Part shown: positions 34,226-43,007 of the stretch, piece after piece
How positions within the stretch are numbered: the first letter of the stretch is position 1
Layout: each line of letters starts with the position of its first letter
Source: Janthinobacterium sp. PAMC25594
Lineage (GTDB): Bacteria; Pseudomonadota; Gammaproteobacteria; Burkholderiales; Burkholderiaceae_D
NCBI RefSeq assembly: GCF_019443505.1
Contig: NZ_CP080377.1
Location: 1,612,001-1,676,000 of the forward strand
Length of the DNA: 64,000 bases
Direction of reading: 5' to 3'
Notes under the pieces: generated by a model
Database searches by the model: none
What the model was told of the DNA's origin: nothing
What the model saw: the letters and a program-made list of their open reading frames with translations, nothing else
Made by a program: the position numbers and the translations under genes

Positions 34226-35890
34226 GTGAAGGACCTCGCCCCCGCCCTGCCAGCCGATCCGGCCGACCAACCCGCCAATCCCTCGCGCCGGCGCATTTTT
34301 CAGGCCGCTTCCGCAGTCGGCCTGGCCGCCAGTCTGCCGGCGCTGGCCGACGCCGCGCCCGCCAGAAAGACCATCGCCAGGGGTTCGCTCGACGCGAAAC
34401 TCAAGGCCCACGTCAAGAACGTGGTCGTGATCTACCTGGAAAACCGCAGCTTCAACAACCTGTTCGCCAACTTCCCCGGCACCAGCGCGCCCCTGTCCGC
34501 CGTCACGGCGGAACAGGCGCGGCAGCTGGACCGCGACGGCAAGCCGCTGGCCACCCTGCCGAAGATCTGGGGCGGCCTGGTGCCGAACCAGCAAAATATC
34601 GGCGGCACCGATTACCTGATCAAGGAAGAGCAGATTTCCGGTCTGCCGAACGCGCCCTACAAACTGAGCGACGCGGCCGGCAAGCCCCTGCCCGAGAGCA
34701 TCATCACGCGCGACCTCGTGCACCGCTTCTATAACAACCAGATGCAGATCAACGGCGGCAAGAACGACGGCTTTGCCGCGTGGGCCGACAGCGGCGGCCT
34801 GGTGATGGGCCACTACGGCGAAACGTCGAAAAACCTGAACCTGTGGCAGATCGCCGAGCAGTACACCTTGTGCGACAACTTCTTCATGGCGGCCTTCGGC
34901 GGCTCCTACATGAACCACCAGTTCCTCGTCACGGGCCGCGCCAACGAATACTTCAATGCCGCCGAGACGGCGGCGAAGAAAAAGATCGCCGTGCTGTCCG
35001 ATGGCCCGCAAGGCGTGCGCCTGGCGATCTCTCCCGAGTGCCCCGCCTCCGCGCTCGATGGCAAGCCGAAGTACGTGAACGACGGCGCCCTCACGCCGGA
35101 CGGCTATGCCGTCAACACCATGGCGCCGCCATATCAACCGAGTTACGTCCGCCCCGCCTTCGATGGCGATCCGCTGCATGCCGACCCGGCCGACGCGAAC
35201 ACCCTGCCACCGCAAACCTATGACACCATCGGCGACCTGTTGTCGCGCAAGGGCGTCAGCTGGGCGTGGTACGGCGGCGGCTGGCAAGCGGCGCTCGACC
35301 AGAAGGGTGGCGGCAGCAAGCCGAATTTCCAGTTCCACCACCAGCCGCTGAACTACTTCAAGCAGTTCGCGCCTGGCACGGCTGCGCGCGCCGAGCACCT
35401 GCGCGACGGCGGCACGGGCGACAGCCCGATCTCGAACAAATTCCTCGCCGCCGCCGTGGCGGGCAAGCTGCCGGCCGTGACCTTCTACAAGCCGCAGGGC
35501 AACCTGAACCTGCACGCGGGCTATTCGGATATCGAATCGGGCGACCAGCACGTGGCCAACATCATCCAGCATCTGAAGGAATCGCCGCAGTGGAAAGACA
35601 TGATCGTGGTGATCACGTTTGACGAAAACGGCGGCTGGTGGGACCACGTGGCGCCGCCCAAGGGCGACCGCTGGGGCCCGGGCACGCGCATTCCCGCCAT
35701 CGTCGTCTCGCCGTACGCGAAAAAAGGCGCCGTCGACCACAGTTTTTATGACACGACGTCGATCCTGCGCCTGATCACGCGCCTGCACGATCTGCCGCTG
35801 CTCGAAGGCCTGAAAGTGCGCAACGACGCGTTTGCGTCACGCGGCGCGCTGCCGCCGGGCGACTTGACTGGCGCCTTGAGCTTCCGTTAA
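34226..35890 (+). CDS. Tat-exported phosphoesterase (phospholipase C / AcpA-like)
   Basis: A 554-residue enzyme of the phosphoesterase family that includes phospholipases C and the acid phosphatase AcpA. A twin-arginine signal SRRRIFQAAS is followed by an Ala/Leu-rich segment to about residue 48. The catalytic-domain signatures are VVVIYLENRSFNNLF near 67-81 and TFDENGGWWDHVAPP near 464-478. GTG 34226 with AAGGAG five bases upstream is the best start; it places the Tat motif at residue ~20. Probably periplasmic, hydrolysing phosphate esters. It is a single gene separated by 281 bases from the preceding cluster, so probably unrelated to it. Confidence 0.85.
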   Translation: MKDLAPALPADPADQPANPSRRRIFQAASAVGLAASLPALADAAPARKTIARGSLDAKLKAHVKNVVVIYLENRSFNNLFANFPGTSAPLSAVTAEQARQLDRDGKPLATLPKIWGGLVPNQQNIGGTDYLIKEEQISGLPNAPYKLSDAAGKPLPESIITRDLVHRFYNNQMQINGGKNDGFAAWADSGGLVMGHYGETSKNLNLWQIAEQYTLCDNFFMAAFGGSYMNHQFLVTGRANEYFNAAETAAKKKIAVLSDGPQGVRLAISPECPASALDGKPKYVNDGALTPDGYAVNTMAPPYQPSYVRPAFDGDPLHADPADANTLPPQTYDTIGDLLSRKGVSWAWYGGGWQAALDQKGGGSKPNFQFHHQPLNYFKQFAPGTAARAEHLRDGGTGDSPISNKFLAAAVAGKLPAVTFYKPQGNLNLHAGYSDIESGDQHVANIIQHLKESPQWKDMIVVITFDENGGWWDHVAPPKGDRWGPGTRIPAIVVSPYAKKGAVDHSFYDTTSILRLITRLHDLPLLEGLKVRNDAFASRGALPPGDLTGALSFR

Positions 35891-35924
35891 GCCCCACACG
35901 GTGCGGCACGCCTGTGATACACTG

Positions 35925-36010
35925 CGTGCCGCACTTAAATCCGCAGGACAGGTATTCCTGACGGTTGTTCCAACAATGAGCCCGACTCCAGTAGCCGGGC
36001 TTTTGTTTTG
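35925..36010 (+). ncRNA. Candidate small RNA with intrinsic terminator
   Basis: Between two genes, three consecutive hairpins can form: CAGGA/TCCTG (35944-35960), TTGTT/AACAA (35965-35976) and AGCCCG/CGGGCT (35979-36001), the last followed by TTTTGTTTT. A possible extended -10 (TGTGATACACT) precedes them within a perfect GTGCGGCACG/CGTGCCGCAC palindrome (35901-35934). The pattern fits a short structured transcript, but the terminator could simply serve the phosphoesterase gene. No known RNA family recognised. Confidence 0.4.
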
Positions 36011-36095
36011 TGGATGAAGTTAAAGCGTATAGACATAGGCGGGCAGCACCTTGCCCGCCCCTTGGCTTTCGCCGGCCAAGGACAGAGGTTAGCAA

Positions 36096-36332
36096 ATGAG
36101 AGATAAAAAAGACAACGCCACCATCGACTTGCCCGGCTTCGGCCAGCTGCCAGCGCACGAGGCGCCAGAGCCGGCGCCGGAACCGCAGCGCCGCGCGCGT
36201 GCGCGCAAGGTGGCCTTGAAGCAGGTGCAGCTCGAATTGCTGGAGCCGACCGACGCCACGGGCCTGCCCGTGTGGACGCGCGACGCCGGCCTTGATCTCA
36301 CTGGCTTGCCCATCTGGGCGCCAGATAATTAG
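36096..36332 (+). CDS. Small uncharacterised protein of 78 residues
   Basis: A short hydrophilic protein starting MRDKKDNATIDLPGFG, with GAGG seven bases before the ATG. A Pro/Glu/Arg-rich middle (24-40) separates an acidic head from a C-terminal part with two similar short units, TGLPVWTRD and TGLPIWAPD. That internal repeat argues for a real product. No membrane segment. Function unknown. It follows the candidate small RNA and precedes dbpA on the same strand. Confidence 0.6.
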   Translation: MRDKKDNATIDLPGFGQLPAHEAPEPAPEPQRRARARKVALKQVQLELLEPTDATGLPVWTRDAGLDLTGLPIWAPDN

Positions 36333-36442
36333 TACCCGCGCCGGCGGCCGTTTGCCGCCGGCTTCCACACCACCATCCGCACAAGGGCGTAGAACGCCTG
36401 TAGACTGTGCCCATCCACCCGCTTTTTACCGGCTCCGCCCCT

Positions 36443-37870
36443 ATGAACACCACCACCGCCACCACCAATTCTTTTTCCAGCCTGCCGCTGACGCCCGCCT
36501 TTTTGGCCAACCTGGACTCGCTCGGCTACCACGAGATGACCACCATCCAGGCGCAAAGCCTGCCGGCGGTGCTCGATGGCCGCGACCTGATCGCGCAAGC
36601 GAAAACGGGCAGCGGCAAGACGGCCGCCTTCGGCATCGGCATCCTGCACAAGCTCAATCCGGCCTGGTTTGCCGTGCAGGGCCTGGTGCTGTGCCCCACG
36701 CGCGAACTGGCCGACCAGGTAGCCAATGAATTGCGCCGCCTGGCGCGCGCGGCCGGCAACATCAAGATCCTGACCCTGACGGGCGGCGCGCCGATGCGCC
36801 CGCAAATCGCCTCGCTGGAACACGGCGCCCATATCGTCGTCGGTACGCCGGGCCGCATGCGCGACCACCTGGGCCGCGGCACCATCAACCTGAGCCACGT
36901 GCAGACGCTGGTGCTCGATGAAGCGGACCGCATGACGGACATGGGCTTTTACGAGGAAATCGCCGGCATCGTCAGCGCCTGCCCGGCACGCCGCCAGACC
37001 CTGCTGTTCTCGGCCACGTATCCGGAAGACATCCGCCGCGCCACGGCATCGTTCCTCGTCAATCCGCTGGAAGTGACGGTCGAGGCGCAGCACGACAACG
37101 ACAAGATCGAGCAGCGCTTCTATGAAATCGGCTTCGACGAACGCAATGGCGCCGTCGGCAAGCTGCTGAAACACTTCAAGCCGGAATCGACCTTGGCCTT
37201 CTGCAACACCAAGGTGCATTGCCGCGAACTGGCCGACGAACTGCGCCAGCAAGGCTTTTCCGCGCTGGCCCTGTATGGTGAGCTGGAACAGCGCGAGCGC
37301 GATGAAATCCTGGTGCTGTTCGCCAACCGCAGCTGCTCCGTGCTGGTCGCCACCGACGTCGCCGCGCGCGGCCTCGATATCTCCGACCTGGGCGCCGTGA
37401 TCAACGTCGACGTCTCGAAAGACACGGAAGTCCACATCCACCGCATCGGCCGCACTGGCCGCGGCAGCAAGAAGGGCCTGGCCCTGTCGCTGTGCGCGCC
37501 GAACGAGAAAAAATGGGTCAAGCTGATCGAGCAGTACCAGAACAGCGCCGCCGAATGGCACGACCTGAAGGAACTGGCGGAAGATGACGGGATCGAGGCG
37601 CTGCCGGCGCCGATGGTCACCCTGTGCATCATGGGCGGCAAGAAGGACAAGCTGCGTCCGGGCGATTTGCTGGGCGCATTGACGGGCGATGCGGGCCTGA
37701 CGAAGGAGCAAGTGGGCAAGATCAACGTGTTCGAGTTCATGACCTACGTGGCGCTGGACCGCAAGGTGGCCGAAGCGGCCTTCAAGCGCCTCAACGCCGG
37801 TAACTCCCTGGGCCGCGACTTCGGCAACATCAAGGGCCGCAGCTTCAAGATGCGCTTTATCGAGGCGTAA
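36443..37870 (+). CDS. dbpA: ATP-dependent RNA helicase DbpA
   Basis: A 475-residue DEAD-box helicase that remodels 23S rRNA during assembly of the large ribosomal subunit. The motifs are in order: AKTGSGKT (motif I), PTRELA (Ia), DEAD (II), SAT (III), then VATDVAARGLD and HRIGRTGR (V, VI). The C-terminal ~75 residues (VTLCIMGGKKDKLRPGDLLG) are the DbpA RNA-binding domain that recognises hairpin 92. ATG 36443 is preferred over the in-frame upstream ATG at 36407 because it begins next to the conserved Q-motif region. It converges with the gene at 37857, overlapping by 14 bases. Confidence 0.94.
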   Translation: MNTTTATTNSFSSLPLTPAFLANLDSLGYHEMTTIQAQSLPAVLDGRDLIAQAKTGSGKTAAFGIGILHKLNPAWFAVQGLVLCPTRELADQVANELRRLARAAGNIKILTLTGGAPMRPQIASLEHGAHIVVGTPGRMRDHLGRGTINLSHVQTLVLDEADRMTDMGFYEEIAGIVSACPARRQTLLFSATYPEDIRRATASFLVNPLEVTVEAQHDNDKIEQRFYEIGFDERNGAVGKLLKHFKPESTLAFCNTKVHCRELADELRQQGFSALALYGELEQRERDEILVLFANRSCSVLVATDVAARGLDISDLGAVINVDVSKDTEVHIHRIGRTGRGSKKGLALSLCAPNEKKWVKLIEQYQNSAAEWHDLKELAEDDGIEALPAPMVTLCIMGGKKDKLRPGDLLGALTGDAGLTKEQVGKINVFEFMTYVALDRKVAEAAFKRLNAGNSLGRDFGNIKGRSFKMRFIEA

Positions 37871-38399
37871 GCTGCTGCAATGCACGCAGGGCCGCCATGG
37901 CCCTGCGTCCCGGATAGTCTTCCCACACGGGATAGCGCCCGCGGTAGTAGCAGCTCCAGTAACTGATGCTGCGCCGCTCCAGGGTAGCCACATACGCGGG
38001 GTTTTCCCGCAGATAGCGCGCCAGCGCTTCTCCATTCCAGGCCGGCAGCGCCGCGCCAATCACCTCGATAATCTCCAGCACGTATTCGCCGCACAGGTGC
38101 ACGACGAACGGCACCGTCCATACCCGCTGCTGCAGCAGCAGCTGGCTTACACACGCTTCGCGCAGATGGCCGTCATGGTGGCGCGTGCCCAGGCACAGAG
38201 CGATCACGCCCGCGTCGCCGGGCAGCCGGGTACAAGTGAGCAACCGCTCGCGGTCGTAGTACGTGCGCGTCGGGATCAGCAAGGTCTCGCCATTCTGATA
38301 CACGGCAAATGGCGGGTGTGCCCGGCTGCTCCCCAGCGCGGGCAACAGCTGCGCCACAGTGCCGGCCAAGGCGGCCGGAAAGGCGTCCGCTTCAGCCAT
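37857..38399 (-). CDS. Uncharacterised 180-residue cytoplasmic protein
   Basis: A 180-residue protein starting MAEADAFPAALAG at ATG 38399, which overlaps the stop of the upstream gene (ATGGCTGA), so translation is coupled. The middle contains HPPFAVYQNGETLLIPTR and YYDRERLL, followed by VIALCLGTRHHDGHLRE and a C-terminal WNGEALARYLRENPAY. This looks like a protein that scans or stores a per-organism count or colony property, but no family can be named. There is no signal peptide. Its function is probably linked to the secreted protein encoded just upstream. Confidence 0.7.
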   Translation of the reverse strand: MAEADAFPAALAGTVAQLLPALGSSRAHPPFAVYQNGETLLIPTRTYYDRERLLTCTRLPGDAGVIALCLGTRHHDGHLREACVSQLLLQQRVWTVPFVVHLCGEYVLEIIEVIGAALPAWNGEALARYLRENPAYVATLERRSISYWSCYYRGRYPVWEDYPGRRAMAALRALQQLTPR

Positions 38400-38961
38400 C
38401 GCGCCCTTCCCGGCACACCTTGCGCACGCCCAAGGCAGGTTTATCCACCTTTTCAAAGATCACATTCGAATACCATGCGGCAGGGTCGCCTGCGCTGGGC
38501 TTGCCCAGCGAAATATGGTAGCCGCCCTGCGTGAACAGGGCCGTGGTTTCCTTGCCCGGCGCGGTCCCCCGCAGGAAGGCCGGCCAGGCCGCCTTGTCGA
38601 CTGGCGTAAAACGCGCGGCCAGCAGCGCCAGCAAACGCGCATGCGTGGCTGGCGCATACGGGAACAGGTACAGGTATTCGACAAGTTCACCGCCGTCGGC
38701 CAGGCGCGTGACGGCGGCCGTCGCCGCCTCGATCTCGCCGCCAAAGCGGCACAAGGTGCCGCCACTGTAGGCGAAGTCGATGATGGTCGCCGGCGCGCAC
38801 GCCTGCCGTTCGCGGTCGATGCCGACGGGCGGCAGCGCGCGCACTTGCGCCAGCAGCGCCTCTCCTGACGTGGCCAGCGCGGGAAAGCCCGGACACTCGC
38901 TGGCCGCCTGCGCGGCAGAAAAGACCAGGCAACAACTCAATAGCAGCACACGACGCTTCAC
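38392..38961 (-). CDS. Secreted uncharacterised protein
   Basis: A 189-residue protein with a clear Sec signal peptide (MKRRVLLLSCCLVFSAAQA, cleavage near residue 19). A cysteine follows soon after the cleavage site and others lie near 53 and 70, so disulfides are possible. The mature part mixes alpha and beta segments, with LYLFPYAPATHARLLALL and FTQGGYHISLGKP recognisable landmarks. No family recognised. Its stop overlaps the start of the next gene, and cysS lies 42 bases upstream on the same strand, so the three may form one transcript. Confidence 0.7.
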   Translation of the reverse strand: MKRRVLLLSCCLVFSAAQAASECPGFPALATSGEALLAQVRALPPVGIDRERQACAPATIIDFAYSGGTLCRFGGEIEAATAAVTRLADGGELVEYLYLFPYAPATHARLLALLAARFTPVDKAAWPAFLRGTAPGKETTALFTQGGYHISLGKPSAGDPAAWYSNVIFEKVDKPALGVRKVCREGRDG

Positions 38962-39003
38962 GGCATCTCCAGTTTCATCAGGCGGCCATTATGCAGGACA
39001 TCT

Positions 39004-40380
39004 TCACAAAGGCCGCGCCTGTTGCCCTTGCGGCGTATCGTCGATGTCATAGCCGGCCGCGCGCGCCAGTGCGCGCAAGCGGTCCGCCTCGGCCCACAGG
39101 CGCTGCGCGCGGGCGAGCGCCCTTTCCGCCATCCAGGCCTGCACCTGCCGCGGCACGTCCACCTGCGCCGGCTGCCAGCGCAGCAAGTCCAGGCCCAAGG
39201 CTTCGTCGAAGCGCAGCAAGGTCGCTTTTTTGGCGCTATGGGGTACATCGCTTTTCAGCAGCTCCCAGGCCACGGCCAGCGCGCGCGGATAATTCAGGTC
39301 ATCGTTGATGCAGGCCGTAAAACGCGCCAGCCATGCGGGATCTGCCTCGCCGTCCGCATCCCCCAGGCCATGCACGGCCAGGCGCAGGCGCGCCAGACCG
39401 CTGGCGGCGGCGCGCAGGGCGTCATCCGTGAAATTGAGGCTGCCGCGGTAGTGGGCGCCCAGGCACAGGTAGCGGTAGGCCAGCGGATCGACGCCCTGCT
39501 CCGCCAGGCTTTGCAAACGCAAAAAATCGCCCGAGGATTTCGACATCTTCGCATCCTGCGTCTTGAGGAAAGCGCCGTGCAGCCAGAAATTGGCCAGGCG
39601 CGTGCCGTGGCGCGCCTGCGTTTGCGCGATCTCGTTGCTGTGGTGGACGGCCACATGGTCTTCGCCGCCGCAATGGATGTCGAAATACGTACCCAGGTGC
39701 TTTTCCGCCATGGCCGAGCATTCGATATGCCAGCCGGGAAAACCCAGGCCCCAGGGGCTGTCCCATTCCATCTGCCGCTGGCCCGGCACGCCGCTGAACT
39801 TCCACAGCGCGAAGTCGCAGATATCGCGCTTCTCGCCCAGCTCCACCCGTTTCCCCGCCTGCAGGCCATCGCGCTTCAGGCGCGCCAGCTTGCCATAATC
39901 GTCCTGGCGCGTCGTGTCGAAATAGATGCCATCGTCCGTGCGGTAGGTATAGCCCTTCGCTTCCAGGTCGCCGATGAACGCGATCTGTTCCGCGATGTGA
40001 TCGGTGGCGCGGCACCAGACGGTGGGCGGCAGGATATTCAACTGGCGCAGATCGTCTTCAAACGCGCGCGTGAATGCGGCGGCGATGTCCCAGGCCGACT
40101 CGCCGCTGCGCCGGCTGCGCGCCTCGACCTTGTCGTCGCCGCTGTCCGCGTCCGACGTCAAATGGCCCACGTCCGTGATGTTCATCACGTGGCGCACCTG
40201 CAAGCCGTTGAACGCGAGCGCGCGGCGCAAGCCGTCGACGAACAGATAGGTGCGCAAGTTGCCGATGTGCGCGTAATCGTAGACGGTGGGGCCGCAGGCG
40301 TACAGGCCCGCCTGGCCCGGGGCGATGGGTTCAAACGGCCGCAGGCTGCGGCTATACGTATCGTACAAATGAAGTGTCAT
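39004..40380 (-). CDS. cysS: Cysteinyl-tRNA synthetase
   Basis: A 458-residue class I synthetase that charges tRNA-Cys. The zinc ligands are Cys29 (YACGPTVYD) and the Cys/His/Glu group in [13 protein letters not shown]; the HIGH-type signature is HIGN at 38-41 and KMSKS is present in DAKMSKSSG. The length is normal. The sequence differs from the CysRS usual in betaproteobacteria, which I recall as having YVCG and HIGH, so this may be an additional or displaced copy. The hairpin just upstream ends the neighbouring exporter transcript. Confidence 0.92.
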   Translation of the reverse strand: MTLHLYDTYSRSLRPFEPIAPGQAGLYACGPTVYDYAHIGNLRTYLFVDGLRRALAFNGLQVRHVMNITDVGHLTSDADSGDDKVEARSRRSGESAWDIAAAFTRAFEDDLRQLNILPPTVWCRATDHIAEQIAFIGDLEAKGYTYRTDDGIYFDTTRQDDYGKLARLKRDGLQAGKRVELGEKRDICDFALWKFSGVPGQRQMEWDSPWGLGFPGWHIECSAMAEKHLGTYFDIHCGGEDHVAVHHSNEIAQTQARHGTRLANFWLHGAFLKTQDAKMSKSSGDFLRLQSLAEQGVDPLAYRYLCLGAHYRGSLNFTDDALRAAASGLARLRLAVHGLGDADGEADPAWLARFTACINDDLNYPRALAVAWELLKSDVPHSAKKATLLRFDEALGLDLLRWQPAQVDVPRQVQAWMAERALARAQRLWAEADRLRALARAAGYDIDDTPQGQQARPL

Positions 40381-40400
40381 GCGGGACTTTCATGCGCGTT

Positions 40401-40444
40401 GCGGAAAAAGAAAATGGCCACAGGTTTTTCAACACTGTGGCCAT
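40401..40444 (-). terminator. Intrinsic terminator of the MFS exporter gene
   Basis: On the minus strand ATGGCCACAG pairs perfectly with CTGTGGCCAT around an 11-base loop, and TTTTCTTTTT follows. It is downstream of the exporter gene and just before cysS. Confidence 0.8.
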
Positions 40445-40617
40445 CGAATGAGGAGTAAAAAGTTTAACGGCGCCGGGCCGCATCCTCACGAAGCCAGGCG
40501 CACGGACACAGCGCAGCAGCGGCGCCGGATGCAAAAACTGGAGCGAGGATGAAAGTGATCATGGGACAAATATCGCATGGACGCGGGCGGGCCGTCAAGC
40601 CCTCCCGCGTCCCCCGC

Positions 40618-41859
40618 TTATTTTTTCGCCTGCTCGATATGCGGCAGCAGCACCGTCAATATGCCCAGCAGCGGCAGGTAGGAGCAGATTTGATACACAT
40701 AGGCGATACCCGCCACGTCGGCCAGATGGCCCATGGCGGCCGCCGCGATGCCGGACACGCCGAACATCAGGCCAAAGAAGATCCCGGCGATCATGCCCAC
40801 CTTGCCCGGCACCAGTTCTTGCGCGAAGACGACGATGGCGGAAAAGGCGGAAGAAATCACGAAACCGATGATCACCGTCAAGACGGCCGTCCAGAACAGG
40901 TCCACATACGGCAACAGCAGGGTGAACGGGGCGGCACCCAGGATGGAAATCCAGATCACGCGCTTGCGGCCGATGCGGTCGCCGATGGGGCCGCCCATGA
41001 AGGTGCCGGCCGCCACGGCGGCGAGGAACAGGAACAGGTATAGCTGCGCATCGCCGAGCGACAGGTGGAATTTGTCGATCAGGTAAAACGTGTAATAACT
41101 CGACAAGCTGGCCATGTAGATGTACTTCGAGAACACCAGCAGCGCCAGCACGCCCAGCGCTTGCAACACCTTGTTGCGCGACAAGTTCGGGCCATGGCCG
41201 CCCGCCTTCGGCTTGAAGCTGGCCAGGTGGCCGCTGTACCAGCGGCTGACCTTGTACAGCACGCCGATGGCCAGCACGGCCAGCAGACTGAACCAGGCGA
41301 TATTGCCGTGGCCACGGTTGACGATGACGGCGGCCGCCAGCAGCGGCCCCAGCGCGGAACCGACGTTGCCGCCCACCTGGAACAGGGACTGGGCAAAGCC
41401 GTAGCGCCCGCCCGAGGCCATGCGCGCCACGCGCGACGCTTCCGGGTGGAAGGTCGAAGAACCGACGCCGATCAGGCCAGCGGCGAGCAGCAGGGTCGGA
41501 AAGGTCGAGACGATGGACAGCATCAGCACGCCGGCCAGGGTAAAGCACATGCCGACCGGCAACAGGAATGGCAGCGGACGGCGGTCCGTGTACAAGCCGA
41601 TCCAGGGCTGCAGCAACGAGGCCGTGCACTGGAACGTCAGGGTTATAAGGCCGACCTGGGTAAAACTGAGTGAAAACTCGGCTTTCAGCATCGGGTAAAT
41701 CGACGGCAATAATGCCTGGATCAGGTCATTGAGCAAATGCACGAAGGCGACGGCGCCCAGGATGTGCATGGCCAGACCGGATGGTTGTTGGGAACGATGA
41801 AGCGAGGGGGCCACCGGCACGGGTTTGGCCAATGCTGGAGCAGTTGTGGTTGTATGCAT
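40618..41859 (-). CDS. MFS exporter, fosmidomycin-resistance (Fsr) type
   Basis: A 413-residue major facilitator with about 12 membrane helices. It closely resembles the fosmidomycin-resistance protein family: HLLNDLIQALLPSIYPML in helix 1, FTQVGLITLTFQ in helix 2, SSTFHPEASRVARM, and GGPIGDRIGRKRVI between the halves. The family exports small drugs such as fosmidomycin by proton antiport. The N-terminal ~25 residues are a Pro/Ala-rich tail. A divergent AraC-type regulator 127 bases away is the likely controller. The physiological substrate is not known. Confidence 0.92.
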   Translation of the reverse strand: MHTTTTAPALAKPVPVAPSLHRSQQPSGLAMHILGAVAFVHLLNDLIQALLPSIYPMLKAEFSLSFTQVGLITLTFQCTASLLQPWIGLYTDRRPLPFLLPVGMCFTLAGVLMLSIVSTFPTLLLAAGLIGVGSSTFHPEASRVARMASGGRYGFAQSLFQVGGNVGSALGPLLAAAVIVNRGHGNIAWFSLLAVLAIGVLYKVSRWYSGHLASFKPKAGGHGPNLSRNKVLQALGVLALLVFSKYIYMASLSSYYTFYLIDKFHLSLGDAQLYLFLFLAAVAAGTFMGGPIGDRIGRKRVIWISILGAAPFTLLLPYVDLFWTAVLTVIIGFVISSAFSAIVVFAQELVPGKVGMIAGIFFGLMFGVSGIAAAAMGHLADVAGIAYVYQICSYLPLLGILTVLLPHIEQAKK

Positions 41860-41986
41860 GTGTCATCCGCAATAATCGGGCTCGGCGGGCGGCCCGGCAA
41901 AGAAGCCAGTATAGTATGGTCGCCGAACTGATAACTTCCAATAATCGTCGCCCAAGTGACAACCACGAGACAAACCAACGCCCCAC

Positions 41987-42814
41987 ATGTATACCCAGCA
42001 ACCTGCCCAGACCCACCCCGCTGGCGTGCCGTTCAGCCGCAGCACCAGCTCGCACGATTACCAGCACGTGCCGCGCCCCGTGACGGCCATGTCCAGGCAA
42101 TATGCGGTGGGCGACTATACGGCGCCGCACAGCCATGTGCGGGCGCAACTGCTGTATGCGACGGAAGGCGTGATGCGCGTCTCCACCGGGCACGGCGTGT
42201 GGATATTGCCGCCCCGGCGCGCCCTGCTGATCCCCGTGGGCATCGTGCATGAGGTCAACATCTTGAGCGAACTGAGCATGCGCACCGTGTACATCGATGC
42301 GCAGGTAGCGGCCCAGTATGGCGCCGATTGCAAGGTGCTGGAAGTGAGCCGGCTGCTGCGCGAGCTGATCCTGGCCTTGCTGGCCGAACCGATCGAGTAT
42401 GCGCTGGCGGGGCGCGGCGACTGGCTGGCCCACCTGATCCTGTCGGAACTGGCGGCCGCCGATACGGTGCCCCTCGCCATCCCCTGGCCGCGCGACCGCC
42501 GCCTGGTGGCTGTCTGCTCGGCCATCATGAGCGCACCGGGCAGCCGGCGCAGCATCGAAGACTGGGCGCAGGAGGCGGGCGCCAGCGCGCGCACCCTGAT
42601 CCGTCTGTTTCCCAAGGAAACGGGCTTGCATTACCGCCAATGGCTGCAGCAAGTCCACCTGGCCGAGGCCTTCTGCCGCCTCGACCGGGGCGAAGGCGTG
42701 GCCGCCATCGCCTATGCGCTGGGCTACGCCAGCCCCAGCGCCTTCAGCGCCATGTTCCGCCGCATCCTGGGCCGCACGCCGCAGCACTACCTGAGCGAGT
42801 GGCGCGCCGCGTAG
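41987..42814 (+). CDS. AraC-family transcriptional regulator
   Basis: A 275-residue regulator with an N-terminal cupin-like ligand-binding domain (about 35-130, with DYTAPHSHVRAQLLYA) and a C-terminal double helix-turn-helix (about 175-270). The second HTH reads GVAAIAYALGYASPSAFSAMFRRILGRTP when pieced together with its flanks, the AraC signature. It is divergent from the exporter gene and presumably activates it in response to the exported compound. The stop codon TAG is part of a GTAGGTCGGC repeat, showing that the palindrome array begins exactly at the end of the gene. Confidence 0.92.
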   Translation: MYTQQPAQTHPAGVPFSRSTSSHDYQHVPRPVTAMSRQYAVGDYTAPHSHVRAQLLYATEGVMRVSTGHGVWILPPRRALLIPVGIVHEVNILSELSMRTVYIDAQVAAQYGADCKVLEVSRLLRELILALLAEPIEYALAGRGDWLAHLILSELAAADTVPLAIPWPRDRRLVAVCSAIMSAPGSRRSIEDWAQEAGASARTLIRLFPKETGLHYRQWLQQVHLAEAFCRLDRGEGVAAIAYALGYASPSAFSAMFRRILGRTPQHYLSEWRAA

Positions 42815-42838
42815 GTCGGCAAGCGCCGCTGCCGGCAT

Positions 42839-42873
42839 TGTCGGCTTACGCCCTGCGGGCTAAGCCGACCTAC
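42839..42873. repeat. GTCGGCTTA palindrome, element 1
   Basis: TGTCGGCTTA and TAAGCCGAC flank a GC-rich centre, ending CCTAC. The 47 bases 42827-42873 recur exactly at 42961-43007. The family also occurs near 49.3, 52.7 and 55.7 kb. Confidence 0.85.
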
Positions 42874-42914
42874 ACCTTGATTTTTCACCTGCAACCAGGC
42901 GATACGCCAGCCGC

Positions 42915-42954
42915 GTAGGTCGGCTTAGCGTGGCGCAGCCGCGCGTAAGCCGAC
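42915..42954. repeat. GTCGGCTTA palindrome, element 2
   Basis: Inverted relative to elements 1 and 3: GTAGGTCGGCTTA, a GC-rich loop, then TAAGCCGAC. Confidence 0.85.
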
Positions 42955-42972
42955 AAGCTACGCTGCCGGCAT

Positions 42973-43007
42973 TGTCGGCTTACGCCCTGCGGGCTAAGCC
43001 GACCTAC
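42973..43007. repeat. GTCGGCTTA palindrome, element 3
   Basis: Identical to element 1. The aqpZ stop codon lies inside it (43004-43006 on the minus strand), so the array fills the whole space between the convergent genes. Confidence 0.85.

Noticed and set aside
34157..35788. Long minus-strand frame opposite the phosphoesterase gene
   Set aside because: Its composition is that of a shadow frame and the plus-strand protein has clear family motifs.
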